From contig NZ_CP051516.1 of the NCBI RefSeq assembly GCF_012689525.1, forward strand, positions 2,542,001-2,606,000: a stretch of 64,000 bases of DNA, read 5' to 3'. Shown here one piece after another: positions 17,177 to 25,476 of this stretch. The translations under genes and the position numbers were made by a program. The first letter of the stretch is position 1. Every line of letters begins with the position of its first letter. The notes beneath the pieces are model-generated. The model had not been told where the DNA came from, did no database searches, and worked only from the letters and a program-made list of their open reading frames with translations. This DNA comes from Paraburkholderia aromaticivorans (GTDB taxonomy: Bacteria; Pseudomonadota; Gammaproteobacteria; Burkholderiales; Burkholderiaceae).

Positions 17177-19588
17177 TCAACCCTCGTCGCGCTGCCGCGC
17201 CGCCGCGATCACCGCCTGCCCGAGCGACAATCCGCCGTCGTTGGCCGGCACCTGGCGGTGCGTCAGCACGCGAAAACCCCCTTCGGCGAGGCGCGTTGCA
17301 ACCTGTTCGAACAGAATGCGATTCTGGAACACGCCGCCCGACAGCGCGACGCTGCGCGCGTCGGCTGGGCCGGTGAGCAGATCGGCAAGACACTCCACCA
17401 TCCGCACGATCGCAATCGCCACGCCCTTGTGAAAACGCGCTGCAATCACCGGCACGGGCGTGCAGCGCAGCAGATCGTCGAGCAAGGCTTCCCACATCGG
17501 CCGGGGTTCGATGCAGCGCAACCCACCCGGCACGGTGTTGGTCAGTTCGAACGGGTACGCATGCGCGTCGCTATCGTTGCGCAACGTGTGCTGATCGACC
17601 AGCGCCTCCAGTTCGATCGCGGCCTGGCCTTCGTAAAGCACGCGCTCACGGCACACGCCGAGCGTGGCCGCCACCGCGTCGAACAGACGGCCCGCGGAAC
17701 TCGCGAGCGGGCTGTTCACGCGTTGCGCGATCATCGAGTCGAGCGCGGCGCGCGGACGGCTGCCCAGGAACTGCTGCATCTCCAGACCGCTGTAGTGCCG
17801 CGTGAATCCATGCCAGTCGAAAGCCGTCCGCAGATGCGCATAGGCATTGCGCCACGGCTCTTCAATGGCGCGCGTGCCGCCGGGCATCGCCACCGGTTTG
17901 AAGCGGCCGAGCCGCGTATAGCCGCGATAGTCGGCCAGCATGAATTCGCCGCCCCACAACGTGCCGTCGTCGCCGTAACCGAGACCGTCGAGCGCGACGC
18001 CGAGCATCGGTAACGCATCGAAGGGGACGCTGTTTTCGGCCATGCACGCGGCGAGATGCGCGTGATGATGCTGCACTTCGACGACGGGAATCCGCGAGGT
18101 TTGCGCGAGCTCGTAGCCGATCTTGCGCGACAGATACTCGGGGTGCAGGTCGAGCGCGATCGCCTGCGGTTCATGCTCGAACAGACGCAGATACTGCGCC
18201 ACCGCGCGGCGATAGTCCGCATACGTCAGCGCGTCTTCCAGATCGCCGATGTGATGCGAAACGATCGCCTGCGCATCGCGCGCAAGGCAGAAGGTGTTCT
18301 TGAGTTCGCCGCCCATCGCCAGCACCGCGGGGGTATCGGCGAAACCTTCGGGCAATAGCAGCGGCGCCGGCGCATAGCCGCGCGCGCGCCGCACGATCCG
18401 CGCGGCACCCTGCACCACGCGCGCTACGGAATCGTCGACCCGGCGCGAAATGTCGCGGTCGTGCATCAGGAAGACATCGGCGATACGGCCGAGACGCGCG
18501 CGGGCGTCCGCGTTGTCGATGCACGGCGGCTCGTCGCTGGTGTTGCCGCTCGTCACGACCAGCGCGGAATCGATCGACTCTATCAGCAGCCGATGCAGCG
18601 GCGTGGACGGCAGCATGAAGCCCAAGGTGCCGACGCCCGGCGCCACACTCGGCGCAACGCATTCGGCGCCATCGGCGGACAGGATCACGATGGGTCCGCC
18701 GGCGCTCGCAAGCAGTGCGCATTCGGCTTCGTTCGGCGTGCAATACCGGCGCAAGGCTTGCAGATCGCGCGCCATCAGCGCGAAGGGTTTGCGCTCGCGC
18801 CGTTTCAGCCGCCGCAGACGCGCGACCGCGGTTTCATCGTTCGCATGGCAGGCCAGTTGAAAACCGCCTAGCCCCTTGATCGCGACGACCGCGCCGTGCC
18901 GCAACAGCTGGCTCGCCGCGCGGCACGGGTCGTCGCCACGCACGCGCGCGCCGTCGCGGCTCTCCAGCCAGACACGCGGGCCGCATGCGGGGCACGCAAC
19001 CGGTTGCGCGTGAAAGCGCCGGTTGGCGGGATCGTCGTATTCCGCGCGGCACGCGTCGCACATGACGAACGCCGCCATTGTCGTACTGGCGCGATCGTAG
19101 GGAATGGCCTGTACGATCGACAGCCGGGGTCCGCAGTGCGTGCAGTTCGTAAACGGATAGCGATAGCGGCGGTTCGCCGGGTCGGCGATGTCCGCCGCGC
19201 AATCGGCACAGATCACCGCGTCGGGCGTGACGCCGGTTTGCACAGGGCCGCTCACGCTCGGCACGATACGAAAGTCGCTGGCCTCGGCCGCCTCGTTTAA
19301 TTGATGCCGCTCGATCGCGTCGATCCGCGCGAGCGGCGGACACTCGGCGCTCAGGCTGTCGATGAAACGCTGCAGCATCCACGCGTCGCCCCATGCGTGA
19401 ATCAGCACGCCGTCGCTATCGTTGCACACGTCGCCGACCACGCCGCAGGCATGCGCCAGCCGCCACACGGTCGGCCGGAAGCCGACGCCCTGCACCAGTC
19501 CGCGCACGCGGATCTCTTCCCCGACCGGTCCCACGACCGCCGGATGCTGCGTCGAGCCCTGCCCGGCGGGCTGTGCATGCGTGCTCAT
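17177..19588 (-). CDS. hypF: Carbamoyltransferase HypF
   Basis: An 803-aa multidomain enzyme that makes carbamoyl-AMP from carbamoyl phosphate and transfers the carbamoyl group to HypE for CN synthesis. In order: an acylphosphatase domain (GLVQGVGFRPTVWRLA near residue 30), two CxxC...CxxC zinc fingers (CADC/CTHC and CDAC/CPAC), a YrdC-like domain (AIKGLGGFQLACHA), and a Kae1-like domain with HHHAHLAACMAEN. Two ATGs lie two codons apart; the second is chosen because GGGAG is at proper spacing from it, the first being only a few bases away. It follows the 33-aa peptide gene by 24 nt. Confidence 0.96.
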   Translation of the reverse strand: MSTHAQPAGQGSTQHPAVVGPVGEEIRVRGLVQGVGFRPTVWRLAHACGVVGDVCNDSDGVLIHAWGDAWMLQRFIDSLSAECPPLARIDAIERHQLNEAAEASDFRIVPSVSGPVQTGVTPDAVICADCAADIADPANRRYRYPFTNCTHCGPRLSIVQAIPYDRASTTMAAFVMCDACRAEYDDPANRRFHAQPVACPACGPRVWLESRDGARVRGDDPCRAASQLLRHGAVVAIKGLGGFQLACHANDETAVARLRRLKRRERKPFALMARDLQALRRYCTPNEAECALLASAGGPIVILSADGAECVAPSVAPGVGTLGFMLPSTPLHRLLIESIDSALVVTSGNTSDEPPCIDNADARARLGRIADVFLMHDRDISRRVDDSVARVVQGAARIVRRARGYAPAPLLLPEGFADTPAVLAMGGELKNTFCLARDAQAIVSHHIGDLEDALTYADYRRAVAQYLRLFEHEPQAIALDLHPEYLSRKIGYELAQTSRIPVVEVQHHHAHLAACMAENSVPFDALPMLGVALDGLGYGDDGTLWGGEFMLADYRGYTRLGRFKPVAMPGGTRAIEEPWRNAYAHLRTAFDWHGFTRHYSGLEMQQFLGSRPRAALDSMIAQRVNSPLASSAGRLFDAVAATLGVCRERVLYEGQAAIELEALVDQHTLRNDSDAHAYPFELTNTVPGGLRCIEPRPMWEALLDDLLRCTPVPVIAARFHKGVAIAIVRMVECLADLLTGPADARSVALSGGVFQNRILFEQVATRLAEGGFRVLTHRQVPANDGGLSLGQAVIAAARQRDEG

Positions 19589-19612
19589 CGCCATCTCCCT
19601 GGCCGTTGCCGC

Positions 19613-19714
19613 CTACATGTTGCGGATGCGGATATAGCGCTTGATGTCCTTCATATTCGCCAATACGCCGACCACCAATGCCGGCAACAAGAGGTACTTC
19701 AGAAATCCTTTCAT
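19613..19714 (-). CDS. 33-aa membrane peptide of the hydrogenase operon (DUF6893-like)
   Basis: A very short gene: ATG at 19714, TAG at 19613. The peptide starts MKGFLKYLLLPALVVGVLAN, a single hydrophobic helix, and ends in a basic segment KRYIRIRNM. A Shine-Dalgarno GGGAGA stands six bases before the ATG. It sits in the 186-bp space between the endopeptidase gene and hypF, where every other neighbour is closely packed. The pattern (one helix, then an I-K/R-R-Y-basic tail ending in M) resembles the DUF6893 small proteins seen with actinobacterial-type hydrogenases; this match is from memory. It could anchor or tether the otherwise soluble hydrogenase. Confidence 0.7.
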   Translation of the reverse strand: MKGFLKYLLLPALVVGVLANMKDIKRYIRIRNM

Positions 19715-19774
19715 GATGTCTCCCGCTTCAGTCATTTCACACCGTATGCATGACGTGTCCGCGCATCCCGCAAG

Positions 19775-20326
19775 TCAGGCCACGCGCGCGGCGCGCTGCT
19801 CCAGCTTCGCCGTCACGAGCCGCACCACCACTTCAGCGGCCTGTTCCACCGCAGCCGCCACGGGGCGGCTCAAACTCATTCGTCCTTCTTCGCCGCCGTC
19901 GCAGCCGAAATCCTGCGGCTCGCAGCCGAGCACGACGATGTCCTCGCACCCGCCGCCGAGCATCCGCACGGTTTGCAGCACCTTGGCCGGGTCCATCTCA
20001 TGCGGCGACATCAGGATCGGCATCGCGTACGGGTCGTCGCTCGCCGTCCCACCCGACTCCTCGATGGACGGCTCGATCACGTACAGCGTGCCCGGCGCGC
20101 CGCCGCGCTGTGTCGCGTCGATCAGGATGGCGCTGTCCACGCCGTCGAGCAGCGCGTAACACAGATCGACGCCGCGAATGCCGAAGTCCGTGACGTTCAC
20201 GTCCGTCGCGAATCCCGGCAGCTCACCCGCGGCCAACTGTTCGTGCAAACGCCGCACCACTTCGACGCCGAAGCCGTCGTCGCCGAGAAACACGTTGCCG
20301 ATGCCGGCCACCAGAATCGCGCTCAT
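19775..20326 (-). CDS. Hydrogenase large-subunit maturation endopeptidase
   Basis: A 183-aa HupD/HybD-family protease that clips the C-terminal extension of the large subunit after Ni insertion. The N-terminus ILVAGIGNVFLGDDGFGVEV has the family's glycine-rich opening with an acidic residue (Asp17) at the Ni-binding position. The other two expected ligands are seen in LIDATQRGG and MSPHEMDP. The C-terminus is about 20 residues longer than classic members. The gene overlaps the 470-aa gene by 4 nt. Its substrate is almost certainly the large subunit encoded in this operon. Confidence 0.92.
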   Translation of the reverse strand: MSAILVAGIGNVFLGDDGFGVEVVRRLHEQLAAGELPGFATDVNVTDFGIRGVDLCYALLDGVDSAILIDATQRGGAPGTLYVIEPSIEESGGTASDDPYAMPILMSPHEMDPAKVLQTVRMLGGGCEDIVVLGCEPQDFGCDGGEEGRMSLSRPVAAAVEQAAEVVVRLVTAKLEQRAARVA

Positions 20327-21735
20327 ACGAGCCCCCGCCGGGCGCCGGCAGCATGGCCAAGCGGCTCGATCTCGTCCGGCCCGAAGAAGAACCGATGGCC
20401 CGGCATGCGCTGCACGCCGAAGTCCTTGCCCGGATCGTCGTCGATGGTCACGGCGACATGCACGTGGTCGTCGAAATCGCGTTCGATCGATTCGATCGTC
20501 GCGACCATGCCGCTCAGCGCGATATCGAAGATGTCCGCGCGGCCGCGCGGGCGCAAGCGCACCTGATCGCCGATGCGAATCTCCACGCCCGCGACCCGCA
20601 CGCAGGCAAGATGCGGTCGCGCGTCAAGTTCGGCCCACGGCGAGACGGGCACGGCGGTCTGCGCCGGAGAGACGGACGCGCCCACGCTCGGCGCGTCGAG
20701 CGTGCGTACCTGCCGCAAGATGCCGTGCAGCTTCTGCATCTGCTCGGCGCCCAGACCTTCGGTGCGCGTGAGCAAGGCGCGAGCGCGCTCGTCGGTGGCG
20801 ATCATTTCGCGCTTCTCTTCGTCCGTCATGGTGAGAATGCGCAGCGTGAGAATCTCGTCGATCTCCGTGGCGTCGAACAGATCGCCGGCGCTTTCGGGCG
20901 CGATCTGTGGGAAGTCGTAGAGGATGATCGGCGAGGCGAGCATGGTGTCGGGCCGCTGTTCATCGCCGACCAGCACCGGCCACACGCCGATATTGCGGCA
21001 CGCGGCCGACGCCGCCGCGAGGTCGTCGGGTGGATCGATCGACGAGAGCCATGTGCCGCGCTCGATGGTCAGCACCGTATGGCACGAGACCAGCGCATAC
21101 AGCGACGCGGCATCGCGCGTGAGATTGCGCGCATGATCGAGCGGCGTCTCGTTGACGATGCGCACCTTCAACCGATAGAAGCCCGCCGCGACGCCCGCCG
21201 CGCTGATTTCGACGCGGCCTTGCAGCGCCGCCCGCGTACGGCGCAACGCGCCACGCAGCGTGCCATGCCGGTCCGCCAGCGGTTCAAGTTCACTGCCGGC
21301 GTCGAATGAAAAGGGCATATCGCGCGGGGCGTTCAGCAAGTCGCCCAGCACCAGCACGGGCAGCGCGAGATGCCGTTCAGCGGCTTCCTGCCACGGCGTA
21401 TAGCGCCGTTCGTCGATATCGAGCCGGGCCACCGTGCGCCATGCCGGCTCGCCCGATTCCGGCCGCACCGCGGCGCTCCCCGATACGTCCAGCACCATCC
21501 GCTCGATCACCTGCAAAAAACCGGGCCGCACCGCCACGCGCGTGTGCTCGCCGCCGCGCAGCAGACACTCGCTTTGCGTCACCCACGGGTCGCTGCCGGA
21601 TGCCTCCGCATAGGCGCGCGGATAGACGCCGCCGAAGGTCCAGCGTTGCCGGTTCTTCACCGAAGTCGGCCGGTACGGATACAGCATGTAGCCTTCGTAC
21701 AGCACCGCCTGCACCACGCTCTCGACCGCGTTCAC
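20323..21735 (-). CDS. 470-aa hydrogenase-cluster protein of unknown function
   Basis: I do not recognise a named family. No signal peptide, membrane segment or Cys cluster is visible, so it should be cytoplasmic. The opening (VLYEGYMLYPYRPTSVKNR) and the C-terminal end, where IRIGDQVRLRPRGRADIFD is followed by a β-rich segment and RFFFGPDEIEPL, are distinctive; the end reads like a small β-barrel. The middle contains a helical part with TMTDEEKREMIATD. Proteins with this look occur beside DUF5947 and DUF6084 genes in group 1h hydrogenase loci, so a maturation or electron-transfer role is likely. The start is GTG overlapping the previous stop (GTGA), and the end overlaps the endopeptidase by 4 nt. 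Confidence 0.85.
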   Translation of the reverse strand: MNAVESVVQAVLYEGYMLYPYRPTSVKNRQRWTFGGVYPRAYAEASGSDPWVTQSECLLRGGEHTRVAVRPGFLQVIERMVLDVSGSAAVRPESGEPAWRTVARLDIDERRYTPWQEAAERHLALPVLVLGDLLNAPRDMPFSFDAGSELEPLADRHGTLRGALRRTRAALQGRVEISAAGVAAGFYRLKVRIVNETPLDHARNLTRDAASLYALVSCHTVLTIERGTWLSSIDPPDDLAAASAACRNIGVWPVLVGDEQRPDTMLASPIILYDFPQIAPESAGDLFDATEIDEILTLRILTMTDEEKREMIATDERARALLTRTEGLGAEQMQKLHGILRQVRTLDAPSVGASVSPAQTAVPVSPWAELDARPHLACVRVAGVEIRIGDQVRLRPRGRADIFDIALSGMVATIESIERDFDDHVHVAVTIDDDPGKDFGVQRMPGHRFFFGPDEIEPLGHAAGARRGLV

Positions 21736-22391
21736 GATATGTCCTCCTCGAGCTTGTCGAGCAGACTCGTCACCGCCTGCTCCCAGCTCGTCAGACCGCC
21801 ACGGGTTTTAAAACGCGAGAGGCGATCGAACACGTCGCGATGCAGACATAGCCACGCGCCGTTCGGGTAATAGCGAGCCATCATGTCGCGCCATAGCGCC
21901 ACCGGCAGACGGTACGCCGCCTCCTTGTGCCACGGAATCGGCGCGGCCTGCAATGCGCCATCGGGCTCGCGATAAAACACCGTGCCGCTGAACTGGAGCA
22001 TCAGCGGAATCTCGCCCTCGTCCAGTCCGTGAAAATATTTGGTGGCGGCCACATTGAAGTCGTAGCTGCATGGCACGGGCAGATCGAGCGTGCATTCACC
22101 GGTAAAGGGTGGCGCGACCGCCGACGCATGCGTCCACAACAGCGTGCGTAACGTATCGCCCCAACGCGGCGGAATGCCGAACAGGTCTTCGAGCCCGTAC
22201 TGCTCGGCGGGCGCGTAGCGGCGTTTTGCGGCTTCGATCTGGATCTGGCATTGCAGCATGATGCTGGCGATCTCGCGCTGCTCTGATGGTTCAACCGCGG
22301 TGTCGACGATATGCAGCTTGAACATCAGCAGCGGCGCCGCGGCAAACGGCACCACTTCCGCCGACTCGACGGTGAATCCGAGATCAGGCAT
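21732..22391 (-). CDS. DUF6084-type protein of the hydrogenase cluster
   Basis: A 219-aa soluble protein without signal sequence. It begins MPDLGFTVESAEVVPFAAAP and has the segment LWTHASAVAPPFTGECTLDLP near the middle and YYPNGAWLCLHRDVFDRL near the end, which I associate with DUF6084 proteins of group 1h hydrogenase loci. The mix of β-strands and a late Trp/Tyr-rich helix suggests a compact fold, but no catalytic or metal-binding set is evident. It overlaps the DUF5947 gene by 8 nt and the 470-aa gene by 4 nt, so all three are probably made in fixed ratio. Confidence 0.8.
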   Translation of the reverse strand: MPDLGFTVESAEVVPFAAAPLLMFKLHIVDTAVEPSEQREIASIMLQCQIQIEAAKRRYAPAEQYGLEDLFGIPPRWGDTLRTLLWTHASAVAPPFTGECTLDLPVPCSYDFNVAATKYFHGLDEGEIPLMLQFSGTVFYREPDGALQAAPIPWHKEAAYRLPVALWRDMMARYYPNGAWLCLHRDVFDRLSRFKTRGGLTSWEQAVTSLLDKLEEDIS

Positions 22392-23022
22392 GGAGCAAGC
22401 CCTCCGGTACGCGGCCCTGGGTCTTCAGCGCGGCGAAGAAACGATGGATCGCGTCCCACGCCTGCCGCCCGCCCGAGACGCCGCGCCAGCGCGCGCGAAT
22501 CACGCCGGTCAGCGCATAGCATTGGTCGATCGGCACGCGGTAGTACTCGCGCGCGCCTTCGCTGCGGTTCACGAGCAGCGCTTCGACGTCGGGCTCCAGT
22601 TGCGCGAGCCACGGATTATCGGCGACGAGTTCGGTCCACGCCTGCAGATCCAGCAGCGACTGTGTGCCGCCTGCCGGTCCGGGATACAGCGCGACGATAC
22701 GTTGCGCCGAACTGTCGTGAAAGAAGAAAGCCATGTCGATGGGAATCGCCAGTGCGTCCCACTGCGCGTCGCTCATGCGAAAGCCGTCGAGATAACGCGC
22801 GTCGCGCGGCACCGGACGATAGCGTGCGTTCTGCTGATTGCCGAACAACAACGCGCAGGCACGGCAGCAGCAACGCAGTTGGCGTTTGGCGATTTCGAAT
22901 AGATGAGGATGGTCGGCCAGCAGTAGCGCGCCGCACAACTCGCAACGCGTGTCGTCGGCTTTGCGCACGAAATGGCGCACGGCCCCGACCCAGCCGCGCG
23001 TCGTGGCGGCGGCGGGTGTCAT
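22384..23022 (-). CDS. DUF5947-type protein with Cys motifs
   Basis: A 212-aa protein that begins with a short arm and then two Cys pairs: CELCG and, about 24 residues later, RCCCRACALLFG, with His residues between (ADHPHLFEI). This could bind zinc or an Fe-S centre. The rest contains DMAFFFHDSS and ARWRGVSGGRQAWDAI. It looks like the DUF5947 family found with group 1h hydrogenases, where a rubredoxin-like or Rieske-like role has been suggested; that function is inference. It overlaps the NifU-like gene by 4 nt. Confidence 0.8.
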   Translation of the reverse strand: MTPAAATTRGWVGAVRHFVRKADDTRCELCGALLLADHPHLFEIAKRQLRCCCRACALLFGNQQNARYRPVPRDARYLDGFRMSDAQWDALAIPIDMAFFFHDSSAQRIVALYPGPAGGTQSLLDLQAWTELVADNPWLAQLEPDVEALLVNRSEGAREYYRVPIDQCYALTGVIRARWRGVSGGRQAWDAIHRFFAALKTQGRVPEGLLHA

Positions 23023-23612
23023 TGCGCGCCGGCCTCGGTCCGACTGGCTACCTTGGTGTGTGCTTCAGTGCGCACATTGGGCACGAAGTGCAATTCATGC
23101 ACATTGACGTCCTGCAATCCGGCAATGTCGACGCGCATTGCCTCGGGCGCTGCTTCGAAAATCGCGAGCTCGATTTCCTCCCGCAATTCGCCGACCGAAT
23201 TGTGCTTGCCTTGCAGACGCCCGGCCACTTTCACGCGCACCGCTTCTTCCGCGGCGTCGAGCAATTCGATCTGGATGCCTTGCACGCCGAGCAGCGGCCG
23301 CATCTTCTCCACTGCGCGCGATACGCGCGTCGGCAGGTCCTGCGGATGCAAACCGTGCAACAGCAAAAGCGCCGACACACCGGCGTCGCGTTCGAACGCT
23401 TCGACCATGGCGTCGTCCATTGCCCCGGCGGACGAAACGATTTCCAGCAGACGCGCGAGCCCGTTCGTATGCAGATCGAGCACCACCTGCAGCAGTTCCT
23501 GGGCGCCCTCGCGCGCCGGCGGATCGTCGAGCGCTTCCAGCGCCGCAATCAATTCGTCGATGCGGCGTTGCTGGGCGGCGACCGCCCGCTGGTCGCTCAT
23601 CCCGGTGCTCAC
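23019..23612 (-). CDS. NifU-like domain protein lacking the CxxC motif
   Basis: A 197-aa protein. The C-terminal half follows the NifU Fe-S scaffold pattern: an MRPLLGVQGIQIELL strand, KVAGRLQG, then an amphipathic helix EEIELAIFEAAPEAMRVDI. The two cysteines normally present just after the RLxG turn are absent, and there is no Cys anywhere in the protein. It therefore cannot bind a cluster in the NifU way. The N-terminal half is helical with GAQELLQVVLDLH. The start is taken as GTG at 23612, which overlaps the large-subunit stop (GTGA) and has GGGAG seven bases before it; an ATG at 23600 is possible. Confidence 0.85.
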   Translation of the reverse strand: MSTGMSDQRAVAAQQRRIDELIAALEALDDPPAREGAQELLQVVLDLHTNGLARLLEIVSSAGAMDDAMVEAFERDAGVSALLLLHGLHPQDLPTRVSRAVEKMRPLLGVQGIQIELLDAAEEAVRVKVAGRLQGKHNSVGELREEIELAIFEAAPEAMRVDIAGLQDVNVHELHFVPNVRTEAHTKVASRTEAGAQ

Positions 23613-25423
23613 GTATGCGCTCCCTGCATCACGCCGAAAGTCGGCGAGTGCGAGGCGTCGATGGTCTTGCCGTTGCCCACATACATATGCACGCCACACG
23701 GCAGACACGGATCGAAGCTGCGCACCGCGCGCATGATGTCGATGCCCTTGAACTTGTCGGGACCGTTCTCTTCGAAGATCGGCGTATTCTGCACCGCGTC
23801 TTCATAAGGGCCAGGCGTGCCGTAGATATCGCGCGGATTGGCGTTCCAGGGCGTAGGCGGATACGGATGATAGTTGGCGATCTTGCCCTCGCGAATCACA
23901 AGGTGATGCGAGAGCACGCCGCGCACGGCCTCATGGAAGCCGCAGCCGAGGCCTTCTTCCGGTACCGTGAAATCGCTGAAGGTGCGGGTGCGGCCCGCGT
24001 GCAATTCGGCGAGCGCCTGCTCGGCGAAATACAACGCCGCCGCTGCCGAATAAGCCTGAAAATACGTGCGGGCGCGATCGCGTTCGAGTGCATTGCTCCA
24101 CTTCGGAATCTTCCATTCGAATTCGACTTCGGGCTTGAGCGCGGTCTTCGGCAAATAGATCTTCACGCTGTGACCGGTTGCCTTGAGATAGCCGATATCC
24201 ACCAGTCCCGCCAACGCGGTGGCCCACAGGCGCGCAATCGGACCGCCGCCGGTATCGAGCGCGAGGTGGTCGCCCGTGCGTTTGTCGAGCCAGCGCGGCG
24301 ACATCACCCACGTATAGTTGCCGTCGAATTTGCGCTTCTGCGGATGCGGCAGCGTGGTCTGATTCCACGGATGCTTGCGGTCCACCGGATTGCCGAGCGG
24401 GTCGTTCTTCACGAAGGTTTCTTCGTGATCCCAGTCGTCGTAATAGGAACTGCCGAGCAGAATGCGAATGTTCAGGTTGATGTCGACGAGATCGGTCGTG
24501 ACCAGTTCGCCGTCCACCACCACGCCCGGCGTCACGAACATGCCGCGGCCCCATTGCGTCATGGTGTTGTAGTTGTAGTCGCACACGTTCGGGTCCTGGA
24601 ACGAACCCCAGCAGCCGAGCAGAACACGGCGCCGGCCCACTTCTTCATAGCCGGGCAGTGCCTCGTAGAAGAAGTCGAACAGATCGTCGTGCAGCGGCAC
24701 GACCTTCTTCATGAACTCCACGTATTTCATCAGGCGCGTGATGTAGTCGGTGAACAGCTGAATGGTCGGCACCGTGCCCACGCCGCCCGGATACAGCGTC
24801 GACGGATGCACGTGGCGGCCTTCCATCAGGCAGAACATTTCGCGCGTATAGCGGCTCACCATGAGCGTCTCGCGGTAGAACTCGCCGGTAAACGGATTGA
24901 GCGCGGTCATGATCTCCGCGATGGTTTTATAGCCATGCTTGTCCGCATGCGGCGCGGGCGTTTTCTGCGCCTTGGCCCACACGCCCGGATTGGTCTCCTT
25001 GACCATCGTCTCGCAGAAGTCCACGCCCACCAGGTTGTCCTGGAAGATGTTGTGATCGAACATGTATTCGGCCGCTTCGCCGAGATTGACGATCCACTCG
25101 GCGATCGGCGGCGGCTTCACGCCATAGGCCATGTTCTGCGCGTAGACCGAGCAGGTCGCGTGATTGTCGCCGCAAATGCCGCAGATCCGGCTCGTGATGA
25201 AATGCGCGTCGCGCGGGTCCTTGCCCTTCATGAAAATGCTATAGCCGCGAAAGATCGACGACGTGCTATAGCATTCCGCCACCCGGCGGTTCGCAAAATC
25301 GATCTTGGTGTAAATCCCCAGACTGCCGACGATCCGCGTAATCGGATCCCAGTTCATTTCGACCAGCTTGCCCGGCGCTGCCTGGGTGGTGCTGGTCGCT
25401 TCAGGTGCGGTGCTGACGGCCAT
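23609..25423 (-). CDS. hhyL: [NiFe] hydrogenase large subunit, group 1h type
   Basis: The 604-aa catalytic subunit. The proximal motif RICGICGDNHATC and the distal motif DPCLPCGVHMYVGNGKTID supply the four Cys ligands of the Ni-Fe site. Both variants are those of the group 1h (actinobacterial-type, high-affinity) enzymes. About 25 residues after the last Cys motif form the extension removed by the endopeptidase. The start is the ATG at 25423 with AGGAGAAGG upstream; an earlier in-frame ATG would overlap the small-subunit gene. Known members oxidise H2 at or near atmospheric level and are O2-insensitive. The electron acceptor is not visible here. Confidence 0.96.
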   Translation of the reverse strand: MAVSTAPEATSTTQAAPGKLVEMNWDPITRIVGSLGIYTKIDFANRRVAECYSTSSIFRGYSIFMKGKDPRDAHFITSRICGICGDNHATCSVYAQNMAYGVKPPPIAEWIVNLGEAAEYMFDHNIFQDNLVGVDFCETMVKETNPGVWAKAQKTPAPHADKHGYKTIAEIMTALNPFTGEFYRETLMVSRYTREMFCLMEGRHVHPSTLYPGGVGTVPTIQLFTDYITRLMKYVEFMKKVVPLHDDLFDFFYEALPGYEEVGRRRVLLGCWGSFQDPNVCDYNYNTMTQWGRGMFVTPGVVVDGELVTTDLVDINLNIRILLGSSYYDDWDHEETFVKNDPLGNPVDRKHPWNQTTLPHPQKRKFDGNYTWVMSPRWLDKRTGDHLALDTGGGPIARLWATALAGLVDIGYLKATGHSVKIYLPKTALKPEVEFEWKIPKWSNALERDRARTYFQAYSAAAALYFAEQALAELHAGRTRTFSDFTVPEEGLGCGFHEAVRGVLSHHLVIREGKIANYHPYPPTPWNANPRDIYGTPGPYEDAVQNTPIFEENGPDKFKGIDIMRAVRSFDPCLPCGVHMYVGNGKTIDASHSPTFGVMQGAHT

Positions 25424-25476
25424 GACCTTCTCCTGCTGACTATGCTGACGACACTGACTGCGCGAATTCCACCCTC

